Numbered from the stretch's first letter, positions 1 through 8,707 are shown. The stretch is 36,564 nucleotides of DNA from Burkholderiaceae bacterium (GCA_011525945.1 WYBJ01000142.1:1-36564), one strand, 5' to 3'. Program-made: numbers and translations. Notes: a model not told the origin generated them from the letters alone.

Positions 1-1
1 C

Positions 2-475
2 GAGATCGCAGTCGTGTTCGCGCGTGCGCTGCCAGCGCGCCCGGAGCCGTACGGCGAAGCCGAGGTGCTCGCGGCCGTGAACGAGCTTCGAGTCGCCATC
101 GAGCTGTGCGACAGCCGGATCGAGGATTGGGAAACCGCGGATGATGCCACCAAGCTTGCCGACCACCAGCTCAACTTCGCGCTCGTTCTGGGCGCCGCCC
201 GTGCCGATTTTCGCGACATCGACTTCGGCGCGCTGACTGCGATCGTGCGCGTGAACGGCACGGTGCTCAAACAGGGGACTGGTTGCCATGCGGTGGGCAA
301 TCCGTTGCGACTCCTGCCCTGGGTTGCCAACCACGCCCGTCGCCGCGGCGGTATCGGCGCCGGAACAGCGGTCACGACGGGCGCGTGGCTCGGGTTGCAC
401 CGCATCGAGCCGGACTCGACCGTGGCGGTCGAGTTCGACGGACTCGGGAGCGCCGAGGTTTCATTTCCGCGCTAG
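2..475 (+). CDS. 2-keto-4-pentenoate hydratase family protein, C-terminal part (5' end outside window)
   Basis: The reading frame is open from the first bases of the window (E-I-A-V-V before the first possible GTG at 14), so the gene starts upstream and only about 157 residues are visible. The end matches the C-terminal half of the fumarylacetoacetase-fold hydratases (MhpD, 2-hydroxypenta-2,4-dienoate hydratase, and 2-oxo-hepta-3-ene-dioate hydratase relatives). Recognisable segments are the GNPLRLLPWVAN stretch, the following GAGTAVTTGAWLG segment and the closing EFDGLGSAEVSF strand. Family members add water to a 2-keto-4-enoate in meta-cleavage pathways of aromatic breakdown and usually bind a divalent metal. 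The metal ligands would lie upstream, so the substrate cannot be judged. It converges on panC with 24 bp between the stop codons. Confidence 0.75.
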   Translation, partial: EIAVVFARALPARPEPYGEAEVLAAVNELRVAIELCDSRIEDWETADDATKLADHQLNFALVLGAARADFRDIDFGALTAIVRVNGTVLKQGTGCHAVGNPLRLLPWVANHARRRGGIGAGTAVTTGAWLGLHRIEPDSTVAVEFDGLGSAEVSFPR

Positions 476-499
476 CGCACGCGAACGGCGCACTGCACG

Positions 500-1336
500 C
501 TAGTCTTGCAACTCGACTTCGATGTTGTCGATCAGGCGCGTGCCGCCGAGCCGTGCTGCGGTAACGATCACCAGACGCAAGTCATGCGCGGTCACCGCCT
601 GAAGATCGGCTTGTCGGCGCACGGCGATGTAATCCGGGCGCCAGCCGTGGCGGGCAAGCTCGGCCATGCCATCCAACTCCAGGCGCTGAATATCGCGGCT
701 GCCGCGCACGAGCTCGTCGCGCATCGCGCACAGCACCCGGTACAGCCTGGGAGCCTCCGCGCGATGCGGCGGCGAGAGATACTGGTTGCGTGACGACAGT
801 GCAAGCCCATCGTGCGCGCGCACGGTTTCTGCCGGAATGATTTCGATCGGCAATGCGAACTGCCGTACCATGTCGCGCAGCACGATGTACTGCTGGTAGT
901 CCTTCTTGCCGAAGATGGCCGAGTGCGGGCGCACCATGTTGAAGAGCTTCAGCACCACGGTCGCCACACCGCTGAAATGCTTGGGCCGGGCCTCGCCTTC
1001 GAGAATATGCTGCAAGTCCGACGGCTCGACCACGAACGTCTGCCGTTCGGGATAGATCTCGCGCTCTTCGGGCACGAATACCACGTCCACCCCTGCGGCA
1101 CGGCATTGCGCGAAGTCGGACTCGCGTGTGCGCGGATAGCGCTCGAAGTCCTCCTGCGGACCGAATTGCAGACGATTGACGAAAATGCTCACAACCGTGC
1201 AGCTCGCCCGTGGCTTGGCGATCGAAATAAGCTGAATGTGACCGGCATGCAGATTACCCATCGTCGGCACGAACACATTGTTCGGCTCGCGCTGCAGGCG
1301 CTCACGCAGGTCGGCTACAGAGTGGATGACATCCAT
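500..1336 (-). CDS. panC: Pantothenate synthetase (pantoate--beta-alanine ligase)
   Basis: PanC joins pantoate to beta-alanine using ATP, the last step of pantothenate (vitamin B5) synthesis in the cytosol. The 278-residue length is normal. Visible family motifs are PTMGNLHAGH at residues 24-33 (the HIGH-type nucleotide-binding motif), FVNRLQFGP at 52-60, FGKKDYQQ at 142-149 and SSRNQYL at 181-187 (the KMSKS-like segment). FVNRLQFGP usually reads FVNPLQFGP; the Arg is a mild deviation in an otherwise intact enzyme. It lies 62 bp downstream of panB and is very probably co-transcribed with it. The ATG at 1336 is the only sensible start, although no strong ribosome-binding site precedes it. Confidence 0.95.
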   Translation of the reverse strand: MDVIHSVADLRERLQREPNNVFVPTMGNLHAGHIQLISIAKPRASCTVVSIFVNRLQFGPQEDFERYPRTRESDFAQCRAAGVDVVFVPEEREIYPERQTFVVEPSDLQHILEGEARPKHFSGVATVVLKLFNMVRPHSAIFGKKDYQQYIVLRDMVRQFALPIEIIPAETVRAHDGLALSSRNQYLSPPHRAEAPRLYRVLCAMRDELVRGSRDIQRLELDGMAELARHGWRPDYIAVRRQADLQAVTAHDLRLVIVTAARLGGTRLIDNIEVELQD

Positions 1337-1398
1337 GACGAAGAGTCTGATGATGGGTGCGCGGGGCGCAATTGCCGCTGCATCGAACGGCGCAGGTA

Positions 1399-2190
1399 TC
1401 AGAAGCTGTGCTCGGGACCAGGGAACGCTCTCGTTTTCACCTGCTGGACATAAGCCTGCACGGCTTGCTGGATGCTCTCGGCGCCGCTCATGAAATTCTT
1501 GACGAAGCGCGCCTTCTTGCCGGGATAGACGTCAAGCATGTCGTGCAACACCAGCACCTGTCCATCGCAATCCGGGCCAGCGCCGATGCCGATGGTCAGC
1601 GCCTTGGCGCGCTTGGTCGTCTCCGCGGCGAGCTTTGCCGGTATCGCTTCCAGAACGATCATGCCGGCGCCTGCTTCGGACAAGGCCTCGGCGTCGGCGA
1701 CCAGCTGGCGCGCTGCCGCCTCGTCGCGACCTTGCACACGATAGCCACCGAGTTGATGCACCGACTGCGGTGTGAGGCCCAGATGCCCGCACACCGGCAC
1801 GCCGCGGCTCGTGAGGAAGGCGACCGTCTCCACCATGACCGCGCCGCCTTCGAGCTTTACCATCTGCGCGCCCGCAGCCATCAAGCGCACCGCATTCTCG
1901 AACGCCTGTGCCGGACCGAGTTGGAACGTTCCGAACGGCATGTCCGCGACGATCAAGGCCTTGCGGCTGCCTCGCGCCACACAGCGCGTGTGGTAGACCA
2001 TGTCATCCAGCGTCACGGGCAAGGTCGATTCATGCCCTTGAATGACATTGCCGAGCGAGTCGCCGATCAGCAAGGTGTCGGCCCCGGCATGCTCGAGCAG
2101 GCTGGCGAAGCTTGCGTCGTAGCAGGTCAGCATCGCGATCGGGCTGCCGTCCTGCACCATCTTTTGCAATGCCGCTAGCGTGACACGCAC
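1399..2190 (-). CDS. panB: 3-methyl-2-oxobutanoate hydroxymethyltransferase (ketopantoate hydroxymethyltransferase)
   Basis: PanB transfers a hydroxymethyl group from methylene-tetrahydrofolate to 2-ketoisovalerate, giving ketopantoate, the first committed step towards pantothenate. From the GTG at 2190 the protein has 263 residues, close to E. coli PanB. Metal ligands fall at D44 (LIGDSLGN), D83 (VADMPFG) and E114 (VKLEGG), with the catalytic Glu at E181 (VLEAIPA). The start is inferred: AGGGAG sits 5 nt before GTG 2190, and homologues begin at this TLAALQKM segment. The frame stays open upstream to the folK stop, and a further GTG at 2292 would add 34 residues. That extension reads as the tail of a different enzyme (see the adjacent pseudogene). 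It is followed by panC. Confidence 0.93.
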   Translation of the reverse strand: MRVTLAALQKMVQDGSPIAMLTCYDASFASLLEHAGADTLLIGDSLGNVIQGHESTLPVTLDDMVYHTRCVARGSRKALIVADMPFGTFQLGPAQAFENAVRLMAAGAQMVKLEGGAVMVETVAFLTSRGVPVCGHLGLTPQSVHQLGGYRVQGRDEAAARQLVADAEALSEAGAGMIVLEAIPAKLAAETTKRAKALTIGIGAGPDCDGQVLVLHDMLDVYPGKKARFVKNFMSGAESIQQAVQAYVQQVKTRAFPGPEHSF

Positions 2191-2367
2191 GTGCACTCCC
2201 TTGCTTTCAACGGGACCGAGAAAGTCGCGCAGGCCCTTCAGGCCGCGGATGCACTGCAACAATAATGCAAAATCGTGATCCCGATCAACCACACCGAAAT
2301 GGTCCGAAGTCGCGCTGACGACCGGTGCTTTCGCGCCGGCAGCATCGGCGCCCCCGCGCCTGTCTCG
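2191..2367 (-). pseudogene. Deoxynucleoside kinase C-terminal remnant between folK and panB
   Basis: After the folK stop (2370-2368) the same frame stays open and translates as a plausible protein with no ATG start. It contains APVVSATSDHF, then VDRDHDFALLLQCIRG, then LKGLRDFL. This matches the C-terminus of betaproteobacterial deoxynucleoside kinases, where a PV-VV strand is followed by NPVDR--DF-LLL--I--MRG-REFF. The P-loop, lid and most of the roughly 210-residue kinase are absent. A deoxynucleoside kinase gene often sits between folK and panB in related genomes (recalled, not checked). The fragment is in frame with panB, so translation from GTG 2292 would fuse part of it to PanB. The kinase assignment is by eye and should be tested by profile search. 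Confidence 0.6.
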
Positions 2368-2868
2368 TTAGCGGCCCTCGCAGGGCACGACGCCTTGCGT
2401 ATCCACATGCCCGAGCAGCGCCGACGCCTGCCCGCGCCCCGGCACATTCGCTTGCGGCGCAAGGTCGTTCAGGGGCACGAGAACGAAGGCACGTTCGTGC
2501 ATACGCGGATGCGGCAAGGTCAGCCCCGGTTCCGTCATCTCGATCTCATCGTACAGCAGCAAATCCAAGTCGAGTGTGCGCGGGCCATTGCGTGGGCCGC
2601 GCACGCGATGATGCACCCGCTCCAACGCGAGCAGTTCGCGCATGAGCGCCTGCGGCTCGAGCGCGGTTTCCAGCTCGGCCACCGCGTTGACGAACTCCGG
2701 CTGATCCGCATAACCCAGCGGCGTGGTGCGATAAAGCCGCGAGCAGCGCACGACGCGAGTAGACGCTAGCGCGTGCAGAGCGACAACGGCCGTCTCGATC
2801 TGGCGCTTGGGATCGTCCAGATTGGAGCCGAGCCCGACGAAGACCCGGTGCGGGAGCGAGCGCACCAT
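2368..2868 (-). CDS. folK: 2-amino-4-hydroxy-6-hydroxymethyldihydropteridine pyrophosphokinase (HPPK)
   Basis: FolK transfers pyrophosphate from ATP to 6-hydroxymethyl-dihydropterin in folate synthesis. From the ATG at 2868 it has 166 residues, the usual size. The family landmarks are present: GLGSN near the N-terminus, TPLGYADQPEFVN, the GPRTLDLDLLLY signature that carries the metal-binding Asp pair, and LPHPRMHERAFVLVPL. The frame is open for another 58 codons upstream, but that part is Arg/Gly/Ala-rich and overlaps the end of pcnB, so it is not taken as coding. The chosen start lies 5 bp after the pcnB stop, suggesting translational coupling. A possible kinase remnant, then panB, follow in the same direction; folate supplies the PanB cofactor. 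Confidence 0.93.
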   Translation of the reverse strand: MVRSLPHRVFVGLGSNLDDPKRQIETAVVALHALASTRVVRCSRLYRTTPLGYADQPEFVNAVAELETALEPQALMRELLALERVHHRVRGPRNGPRTLDLDLLLYDEIEMTEPGLTLPHPRMHERAFVLVPLNDLAPQANVPGRGQASALLGHVDTQGVVPCEGR

Positions 2869-2873
2869 TCGCG

Positions 2874-4202
2874 TCACGCCGATGTGCCCGACTCGGCGGC
2901 GACCGCCGGTGTCCGCCGCCGCCGGCGCCGGCGGCGCGGCTCTTTCTCGCGCACCAGCATCGTCTCGCGCTCGTGCGGGCTCGCGTGTTGGAACCGGCGC
3001 CACCAATCGCCCAACTCGGCCGCCGCCTCGCCGGAGTCGCAACGAAGCTGCAGGAAATCATACGCGGCACGAAAGCGCGGATGCTCCAGAACCCGGAACG
3101 GCCGCTTGCCGCTGCGCGTCTCCAGCCGCTGCTGCAGGGCCCACAGATCCTTCATGTCGGTGGTGTAACGGCGCGGAATCGCCAGCTTGTCGGTTTGCGT
3201 CTCGAGCACCTGGTCCATGGCCTGAAACAATGCCGGCATCGGCGCCACGCCGTCCCCGCGTAACTTCTTGCTGCTGGCGAGCACCTCGTGCCAAAGCAAG
3301 GCCGCGAACAAAAAACCTGGCGAAACGGGCTTGCCCTCGAGTACACGCACATCGGTGGCGTTGAGCGCCAGCGTGACGAAGCGCTCCCCCAGCGGCCGCG
3401 CCAGGATCACGTCGAGCAACGGCATCAGACCGTGGTGCAAGCCTTCGCGGCGCAGCCGCGCCACGCACTGGGCCGCATGCCCGGACAGCAGCAGTTTCAG
3501 CATCTCGTCGAACAGCCGCGCCGGGGGCACGTTCTGCAACAAATGCGTGAGCGATCGAATCGGTGCCAACGTGTGTTTCTCGATTTCCAGCCCATAGGCG
3601 GCGGCAAAGCGAACGGCACGCAGCATACGCACTGGATCCTCGCGGTAGCGCTGTTCGGGTTCGCCGATGATGCGTAGCCGCTTTCTTTTCAGATCGGCCA
3701 CGCCGTCGTGATAGTCGATGATCGTCTGCGTGGCCGGATCGTAGAACAGCGCGTTGATGGTAAAGTCCCGGCGCGCCGCGTCGTCGGGCTGGGTGCCGTA
3801 GACGTTGTCGCGTAACAACCGTCCGTGCTCGTCCGTCTGGCCCTCGCCGTTCTCGGCATCGTGCGCCCGCCGAAAGGTCGCAACCTCCACCGTCTCGTTC
3901 CCGCACAAGCAGTGCACCAGGCGGAAACGCCGGCCGATGATGCGCGATCGGCGAAATGCGGCACGAACCTGCTCGGGATGCGCGTTGGTGGCCACGTCGA
4001 AATCCTTCGGGGGCTTGCCGAGCAGAAGATCGCGTACCGCCCCGCCGACGACATACGCCGCATGGCCATTCGCTTGCAGCGCTTCGACCACGCGCCGGGC
4101 GCACGGACTGATGTTAGCGCGCGCAATGCCGTGCGCCTCGAAGGTGATCACCTTTGGTTTCGGCGCGCGCGAGAATACGCGTCGCAGGAGGCTGCGTATC
4201 AT
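2874..4202 (-). CDS. pcnB: Poly(A) polymerase I
   Basis: PcnB adds 3' poly(A) tails to RNA, which promotes decay by exonucleases. The 442-residue protein has the class II nucleotidyltransferase head: YVVGGAVRDLLLG at about residues 50-62 and DFDVAT at about 68-73 (the DxD metal site). The RRDFTINALFYD and RYREDPVRMLRAVRFAA segments of the tRNA-nucleotidyltransferase/PcnB family follow. The PcnB-type basic N-terminus and the C-terminal extension argue for PcnB over Cca. The tail carries a run of eight arginines (PRRRRRRRRT) encoded by a GC-only simple-sequence tract near 2918-2940, a common type of tail in this family that probably binds RNA. It is followed by folK after 5 bp. The gene upstream, encoding a HAD phosphatase, is 84 bp away. 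Confidence 0.95.
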   Translation of the reverse strand: MIRSLLRRVFSRAPKPKVITFEAHGIARANISPCARRVVEALQANGHAAYVVGGAVRDLLLGKPPKDFDVATNAHPEQVRAAFRRSRIIGRRFRLVHCLCGNETVEVATFRRAHDAENGEGQTDEHGRLLRDNVYGTQPDDAARRDFTINALFYDPATQTIIDYHDGVADLKRKRLRIIGEPEQRYREDPVRMLRAVRFAAAYGLEIEKHTLAPIRSLTHLLQNVPPARLFDEMLKLLLSGHAAQCVARLRREGLHHGLMPLLDVILARPLGERFVTLALNATDVRVLEGKPVSPGFLFAALLWHEVLASSKKLRGDGVAPMPALFQAMDQVLETQTDKLAIPRRYTTDMKDLWALQQRLETRSGKRPFRVLEHPRFRAAYDFLQLRCDSGEAAAELGDWWRRFQHASPHERETMLVREKEPRRRRRRRRTPAVAAESGTSA

Positions 4203-4286
4203 GGTCCGAAATCTTCTTGCGGGGGGGCTGCGCCGCAGCGGAGGGCAGGCATCGTCATCGACATTCAGCGCACCATCGTGACGACG

Positions 4287-4958
4287 TCAACGTGTGGCAA
4301 TCGGATGCAGCGTCAGGATCGGCCAGCCGCGACTGCGCGCATGTGCCGCGAGCCGCTCGTCGGGATCGACTACGACCGGGTGCGTCACGCGCTCGAGCAG
4401 GGGAAGGTCGTTGATCGAGTCGCTGTAGAACCAGCTTTCGCTGAATCCGTTCAATTGCAAACCTCGCTCGGCGAGCCAGCCCTCCAGGCGTAGAAGCTTG
4501 CCCTCGCGAAAGCACGGCTCGCCGCTCACAGCACCGGTGAAGCAGCCATCGCGCTCTTCCGGCTCGGTGGCGACCAGGTTTTCGATGCCCAGCTCGAGCG
4601 CTATCGGTCCAGTCACGAATCGGTTGGTCGCGGTGATGATCACCCGCAGATCGTCGCGATGGCGCGCCAGCAAGGCACGCGCGGCAGCGCTAATGATCGG
4701 AGCGATCTTCTTCGCCATGAAGCCGCGGTGCCAGGCATCGAGTCGTGCGCGCGGATACCGCGCGAGCGGCTTCAACTGGAAATCGAGAAACTCGCGAATA
4801 TCGAGTACGCCCGCCTTGTACTGCTCGTAGAACTGCCGGTTGCGCGCCTCGTAGGTCTCGCGCTCCAGCACACCTTCGTCGATGAGAAATTGCGCCCACT
4901 CGTAGTCCGAGTCGCCGGCGAGCAGGGTGTTGTCGAGATCGAACAAGGCAAGCCGCAT
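4287..4958 (-). CDS. HAD-IB family (SerB-like) phosphatase
   Basis: This is a soluble 223-residue haloacid-dehalogenase phosphatase. Motif I is DLDNTLLAGDSD at residues 7-18, with D7 the nucleophile and D9 the acid/base. Motif II is the Thr in VIITATNRF, and motif IV is SDSINDLPLL, with the metal-binding Asp residues. The helical cap between motifs I and II resembles phosphoserine phosphatase and CicA-like proteins of the HAD-IB subfamily. The substrate cannot be read from the sequence; histidinol phosphate or phosphoserine would be guesses. Its ATG (4958-4956) directly abuts the hda stop (TAA 4961-4959), so the two genes are translationally linked, and this hda-HAD pairing is common in betaproteobacteria. 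Confidence 0.85.
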   Translation of the reverse strand: MRLALFDLDNTLLAGDSDYEWAQFLIDEGVLERETYEARNRQFYEQYKAGVLDIREFLDFQLKPLARYPRARLDAWHRGFMAKKIAPIISAAARALLARHRDDLRVIITATNRFVTGPIALELGIENLVATEPEERDGCFTGAVSGEPCFREGKLLRLEGWLAERGLQLNGFSESWFYSDSINDLPLLERVTHPVVVDPDERLAAHARSRGWPILTLHPIATR

Positions 4959-5669
4959 TTAATCTCCCGCGACAGAGTCGCCCCAGGTGAGCCTGAGCAC
5001 CTCGCGCACCAATGCGAGTGTGACCGGGCGCTGCGCTTCCAGCGAATGACGTTCGATCAAGTCGACCACGCCGAGTAGCGAGGGCAGATCGCGCCGCCCA
5101 TGACGTAGCATGTAGGCCTGCGCTTCAGGCGGAAGGTCGAAACCGTGCTCGCTCGCGCGCGCCCGCATCGCCTTGGTCTTGTCTTCATCGCTCAGCGGTT
5201 GCACTTCGTACACCAGTCCCCACGCGAGCCGAGTGGCGAGATCGGGGCGTACGGACAGTCGCGCAGGCGGCGCGTCCGCCGTCACTACCAGCGCGCCGCG
5301 TGCATCGCGGATTCGGTTGTACAGGCTGAACAGCGCGGCTTGCGCGAAACCATCCAGGCGCTCGATTCCGGCCAAGGCGACCACCGCGTCGGCATCGATG
5401 GCGGCGAGACGATCCACCGTCACCGGGGCGGTCAGGCGGATCGCACAGCGAGTGCATGCGGATGCTGCCCTCACCACGGCGTGCAGCAGATGCGAGCGCC
5501 CGCTGCCCGGCGCGCCCCACAGATAGACGAAACGCTCGCGGTCCTGACCGCACGCCAGCGCACGCAGCGCCGCCACAAGCTCGGCGTTGCGACCGATGAC
5601 GAACGTGGCGAACGACGCTGCCGTCGGTGCCGACAGCGCCAACGCGAGCTGGCGGGGAGAGGAAAGCAT
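4959..5669 (-). CDS. hda: DnaA regulatory inactivator Hda
   Basis: Hda is a DnaA-like AAA+ protein that binds the DNA-loaded sliding clamp and stimulates hydrolysis of DnaA-bound ATP, preventing re-initiation of replication. The 236-residue length fits. QLALAL at residues 7-12 matches the N-terminal clamp-binding motif. WGAPGSGRSHLLHAV at about 50-64 is the P-loop in the GRSH form typical of Hda and DnaA, followed by the DnaA-like lid and a C-terminal DLPSLLGVVDLIERHSL helix. The DNA-binding domain of DnaA is missing, as expected. The gene is divergent from purM across about 220 bp and forms a pair with the downstream HAD phosphatase gene. Confidence 0.88.
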   Translation of the reverse strand: MLSSPRQLALALSAPTAASFATFVIGRNAELVAALRALACGQDRERFVYLWGAPGSGRSHLLHAVVRAASACTRCAIRLTAPVTVDRLAAIDADAVVALAGIERLDGFAQAALFSLYNRIRDARGALVVTADAPPARLSVRPDLATRLAWGLVYEVQPLSDEDKTKAMRARASEHGFDLPPEAQAYMLRHGRRDLPSLLGVVDLIERHSLEAQRPVTLALVREVLRLTWGDSVAGD

Positions 5670-5752
5670 CGTGTTTAAAGCAGGCAGATCGCAGCAGACG
5701 CGAGCACGCCTCGGACACGCAGCCGAGGCGGTGAGGCGGCGCCAAGTGATGC

Positions 5753-5758
5753 TATTCT
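5753..5758 (+). promoter_or_regulatory. Candidate -10 element for purM
   Basis: TATTCT stands out in GC-rich surroundings about 135 bp upstream of the purM start. No good -35 hexamer sits at the right distance, so this is a weak prediction. An 8-bp inverted repeat (CGCCTCGG 5707-5714 with CCGAGGCG 5723-5730) lies just upstream, in the hda-purM intergenic region, and could be an operator or the stem of a short hairpin. Confidence 0.3.
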
Positions 5759-5893
5759 AATCGAGCACGCGCCAACGGCCTGGTTTTTGCGGCTCGAACG
5801 TCGGGCGGGCACCGGTTCGAGCGACGAGTCGTGTCCGGACCGAGCCGACAGGAACCCCAGGCCGCTGCCGGGCCGCGTACCCGGAGATCATTC

Positions 5894-6943
5894 GTGTCGT
5901 CCACCGAACCACCCCAACCGAGCCTCTCGTATCGCGACGCCGGCGTCGACATCGACGCCGGCGACCGGCTGGTCGAGCGCATCAAGCCGCTGGCGGCGCG
6001 CACCCGGCGCGAAGGGGTCCTGGCCGGCATCGGCGGGTTTGGCGCCCTGTTCGAGCTCGGGAAGCGCTATCGCAACCCGGTGCTGGTGGCGGGCACGGAC
6101 GGCGTGGGAACGAAGTTGAAGCTCGCCTTTCAGCTCGATCGGCACGACACGATCGGCATCGACCTGGTGGCAATGAGCGCCAACGACATCCTGGTGCAGG
6201 GCGCCGAGCCGCTCTTCTTCCTGGACTATTTTGCTTGCGGGCGGCTCGACGTGGAGGTGGCGGCGCGCGTGGTCGCAGGCATAGCAAGGGGTTGCGAGCT
6301 TGCGGGCTGCGCGCTCATCGGCGGGGAAACAGCCGAAATGCCCGGCATGTATCCGCCAGGCGAGTACGATCTCGCCGGTTTTGCTGTCGGTGCGGTCGAA
6401 AAAGACCGTATCATCGACGGCCGCACCATCCGGCCCGGGGACGCGGTGATCGGGCTGGCTTCGAGCGGCCCTCACTCCAACGGCTATTCGCTCATCCGCC
6501 GCATCCTCGAAGCGCGCACGACCGATCTTGCCGCGGACCTCGACGGCCGTCCGCTCGCCGATGCGCTGATGGCGCCGACCCGAATCTACGTGCGCAGCCT
6601 GCTCGGCCTCATCGGGGTCGTGACGGTAAAAGGCATGGCGCATATCACCGGCGGCGGCCTGCTCGAAAACATTCCACGGATCCTGCCGTCTAACGCCAAG
6701 GCGGTGCTGGTTCGATCGGCGTGGCCTTCACCGGCGGTGTTTGCGTGGCTGCAGCAAGCAGGCAACATAGCGAGTGCGGAATTGCAGCGCACTTTCAACT
6801 GCGGGATCGGCATGGTCGTCGTCGTCGCCAAGGACGACGCAGACCGCGCGCTCGCGCATTTGCGCGGCTGCGACGAATCGGCCTGGGTGATCGGCGAAGT
6901 CCAGGCGCGGCTGCCCGGCGAAGCGCAGACGCAGGTCCGATGA
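5894..6943 (+). CDS. purM: Phosphoribosylformylglycinamidine cyclo-ligase (AIR synthetase)
   Basis: PurM closes the imidazole ring of purines, turning FGAM into AIR with ATP. From the GTG at 5894 it has 349 residues, the usual size. Family motifs include [12 protein letters not shown] at residues 67-78, the [21 protein letters not shown] region that builds the active site, [12 protein letters not shown], and [14 protein letters not shown]. The GTG is chosen because GGAG (5883-5886) lies 7 nt upstream and homologues begin close to the [14 protein letters not shown] segment; an ATG at 5831 would add 21 unconserved residues. The stop TGA overlaps the purN start (ATGA), so the two purine genes are translationally coupled. 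Confidence 0.95.
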   Translation: MSSTEPPQPSLSYRDAGVDIDAGDRLVERIKPLAARTRREGVLAGIGGFGALFELGKRYRNPVLVAGTDGVGTKLKLAFQLDRHDTIGIDLVAMSANDILVQGAEPLFFLDYFACGRLDVEVAARVVAGIARGCELAGCALIGGETAEMPGMYPPGEYDLAGFAVGAVEKDRIIDGRTIRPGDAVIGLASSGPHSNGYSLIRRILEARTTDLAADLDGRPLADALMAPTRIYVRSLLGLIGVVTVKGMAHITGGGLLENIPRILPSNAKAVLVRSAWPSPAVFAWLQQAGNIASAELQRTFNCGIGMVVVVAKDDADRALAHLRGCDESAWVIGEVQARLPGEAQTQVR

Positions 6944-7608
6944 AGACGCTCGTCGCGCTGGTTTCGGGCCGCGGCAGTAATCTGCAGGCGATCCTCGACG
7001 CAAGCCTGCCGCTGCGAGTGAGCGCCGTGCTGAGCAACGACTCGCAGGCGCAGGCGCTTGCCCGCGCGCGGGCGGCCGGAATTCCGACCGCGGTCATAGA
7101 CCATCGCAACTTCAGCGAGCGGATGGCGTTCGAGCACCGCCTCGCCGAAGCGATCGACTGCTTCGCCCCCGACTTCATCGCGCTCGCAGGCTTCATGCGC
7201 GTGCTCGGCGACGCATTCGTGCAGCGCTATGCCGGACGGATGGTCAACATTCATCCGTCGCTTCTGCCCGCGTTCCCCGGCCTGCACACGCATCGGCGCG
7301 CCCTCGAAGCGGGCGTGCGCATTCACGGCTGCACGGTGCACTTCGTCACGCCCGCGCTGGACATGGGGCCGATCATCGTCCAGTCGGCGGTGCCGGTGCT
7401 GCCCGGCGACGACGAGGCGAGTCTGGGTGCCCGAGTGCTCGTCGAGGAACATCGGATCTATCCTCAGGCACTCGCCTGGCTCGCAACCGGACGCGTCGCG
7501 CTGCACGCGGACCGAGTCACTTACCCGCACGACCGGGCGGAGCCGGCTCTGATTGCGCCGGCGCTCGATGCCGCAACGCCCATGGCGCGAGCGCAGTCCG
7601 GGAGATGA
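6940..7608 (+). CDS. purN: Phosphoribosylglycinamide formyltransferase 1 (GAR transformylase)
   Basis: PurN transfers a formyl group from 10-formyl-tetrahydrofolate to GAR in purine synthesis. The protein has 222 residues. It shows [10 protein letters not shown] near the N-terminus (phosphate binding), [12 protein letters not shown], and the catalytic [14 protein letters not shown] segment with the conserved Asn and His. The [17 protein letters not shown] segment follows, with the catalytic Asp. The start is the ATG that overlaps the purM stop by 4 bp. GGAG (7601-7604), just before the purN stop, is well placed as the ribosome-binding site of the next gene. Confidence 0.95.
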   Translation: MKTLVALVSGRGSNLQAILDASLPLRVSAVLSNDSQAQALARARAAGIPTAVIDHRNFSERMAFEHRLAEAIDCFAPDFIALAGFMRVLGDAFVQRYAGRMVNIHPSLLPAFPGLHTHRRALEAGVRIHGCTVHFVTPALDMGPIIVQSAVPVLPGDDEASLGARVLVEEHRIYPQALAWLATGRVALHADRVTYPHDRAEPALIAPALDAATPMARAQSGR

Positions 7609-7612
7609 TGCC

Positions 7613-8707
7613 GTGACGCCGCGCAGCGTTCGCACTTTGTCGTTTTGTCTTGCCGCTTCGGCCGCGCTGCATCTCGCGCTGGTCGCGCGTTTGCCTGGAT
7701 TTTCGATCGAACTCGATGCTCCAGATACGCCGCTGAGCGCGCGGATCGTCGAATCCGATCCGCCCGTGCCGCCACCGCCGCCGCGCGTGCCCAAGCCGGT
7801 GGTCAAGCACGCCGCCGCACCGAAAAGGCCCAAGGCAGCGCCGGCGCCACCTCCTCGGGTTGTTGCCACACCCGCGCCTTCAGCGATCGTCGCACCCGCG
7901 TCCGATCCCGTCACCGCGCCTGTGGTGGATGAAACGGAGTCGGTGGCCGCCCCGGTGGAGCCACCACAACCCGCTACCGCCCCGCCCGCAACGACGCCCG
8001 ATCCTCAACCGGAGGCGGCCGAGGCGACACCGGAAGTCGCGCCGCCGCAGATCGGCACGATCCGCTACGAGGTCTACTACGGCTCGGATCGCTTCAGCAT
8101 CGGCCGCTCGGTGCAAACGTGGTCGATGGATAAGGATTCATACCGGATCACCAGCTTCTCCGAGACGACCGGCCTGCTCGGTCTGTTCCGTCCTTATCAG
8201 TATGCGTACGTGGCCGAAGGGCGGATCGAGCCAAGCGGGCTCACACCGGAAGCGTTCACCGTGCGGCGCGGACGCGATGGCGAGCGGCAAGCCACGGCGC
8301 TTTTCGATTGGGCGCATGGTGAGCTCACCTACGGCAAGCTCGGTACGCCGCGCAAGGCGCCTTTGAGCGCTAACAGCTACGACCTGCTGACGCTGTTCTA
8401 TCAGTTGCCGCGCATGCCGCTCACACCCGGTCGGGTGCAGGTATCGGTGACTACCGGCACCAAGTTCAATTCCTACCAACTGGAGATAGGCGCGGAGCAG
8501 ACGCTGGAGCTTCCGGTCGGCACTCTTCGCGTGATCCCGATCAGACAGGTCCGCAGGCCGGGCGAGGAGAGCATCATGATCTGGCTCGCTCCGGAGAAGC
8601 GCTATCTGCCCGTGCGCATCGTCTTCCTTGACGAGCAGGGCGAGGTGGCCGTGGAGCAGCTTGCCACCCGGATCGCGATCGGAACGATCGCTGCCGATGG
8701 CAGCTAG
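7613..8707 (+). CDS. DUF3108 domain-containing envelope protein
   Basis: The 364-residue protein has three parts. Residues 1-30 contain a hydrophobic segment (LSFCLAASAALHLALVA) that is an N-terminal membrane anchor or signal. Residues 40-150 are rich in Pro, Ala and Val, like the periplasm-spanning linker of TonB-type proteins. The rest is a globular DUF3108 domain, from IGTIRYEVYYGSDRFSIG to the C-terminus. It is predicted to act in the periplasm or inner membrane; its role is unknown. It follows purN by 4 bp, and the start GTG 7613 has GGAG 8 nt upstream. This neighbourhood (purN, DUF3108, rsmB) is frequent in betaproteobacteria, but purine synthesis gives no functional clue to it. Confidence 0.82.
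   Translation: MTPRSVRTLSFCLAASAALHLALVARLPGFSIELDAPDTPLSARIVESDPPVPPPPPRVPKPVVKHAAAPKRPKAAPAPPPRVVATPAPSAIVAPASDPVTAPVVDETESVAAPVEPPQPATAPPATTPDPQPEAAEATPEVAPPQIGTIRYEVYYGSDRFSIGRSVQTWSMDKDSYRITSFSETTGLLGLFRPYQYAYVAEGRIEPSGLTPEAFTVRRGRDGERQATALFDWAHGELTYGKLGTPRKAPLSANSYDLLTLFYQLPRMPLTPGRVQVSVTTGTKFNSYQLEIGAEQTLELPVGTLRVIPIRQVRRPGEESIMIWLAPEKRYLPVRIVFLDEQGEVAVEQLATRIAIGTIAADGS

Noticed and set aside
2293..2330. Promoter for panB inside the folK-panB gap
   Set aside because: A TTGATC and CATTAT pair can be picked out but the spacing is 15 bp and the bases also fit the kinase remnant, so no promoter is claimed.
2894..2940. GC-only simple-sequence tract as a possible separate repeat element
   Set aside because: It is explained by the Arg-rich C-terminus of PcnB and is in frame with that gene.
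6586..7914. Open frame of 442 codons on the minus strand across purM, purN and the DUF3108 gene
   Set aside because: It spans three plus-strand genes with clear motifs and starts with a low-complexity Gly/Ala stretch.
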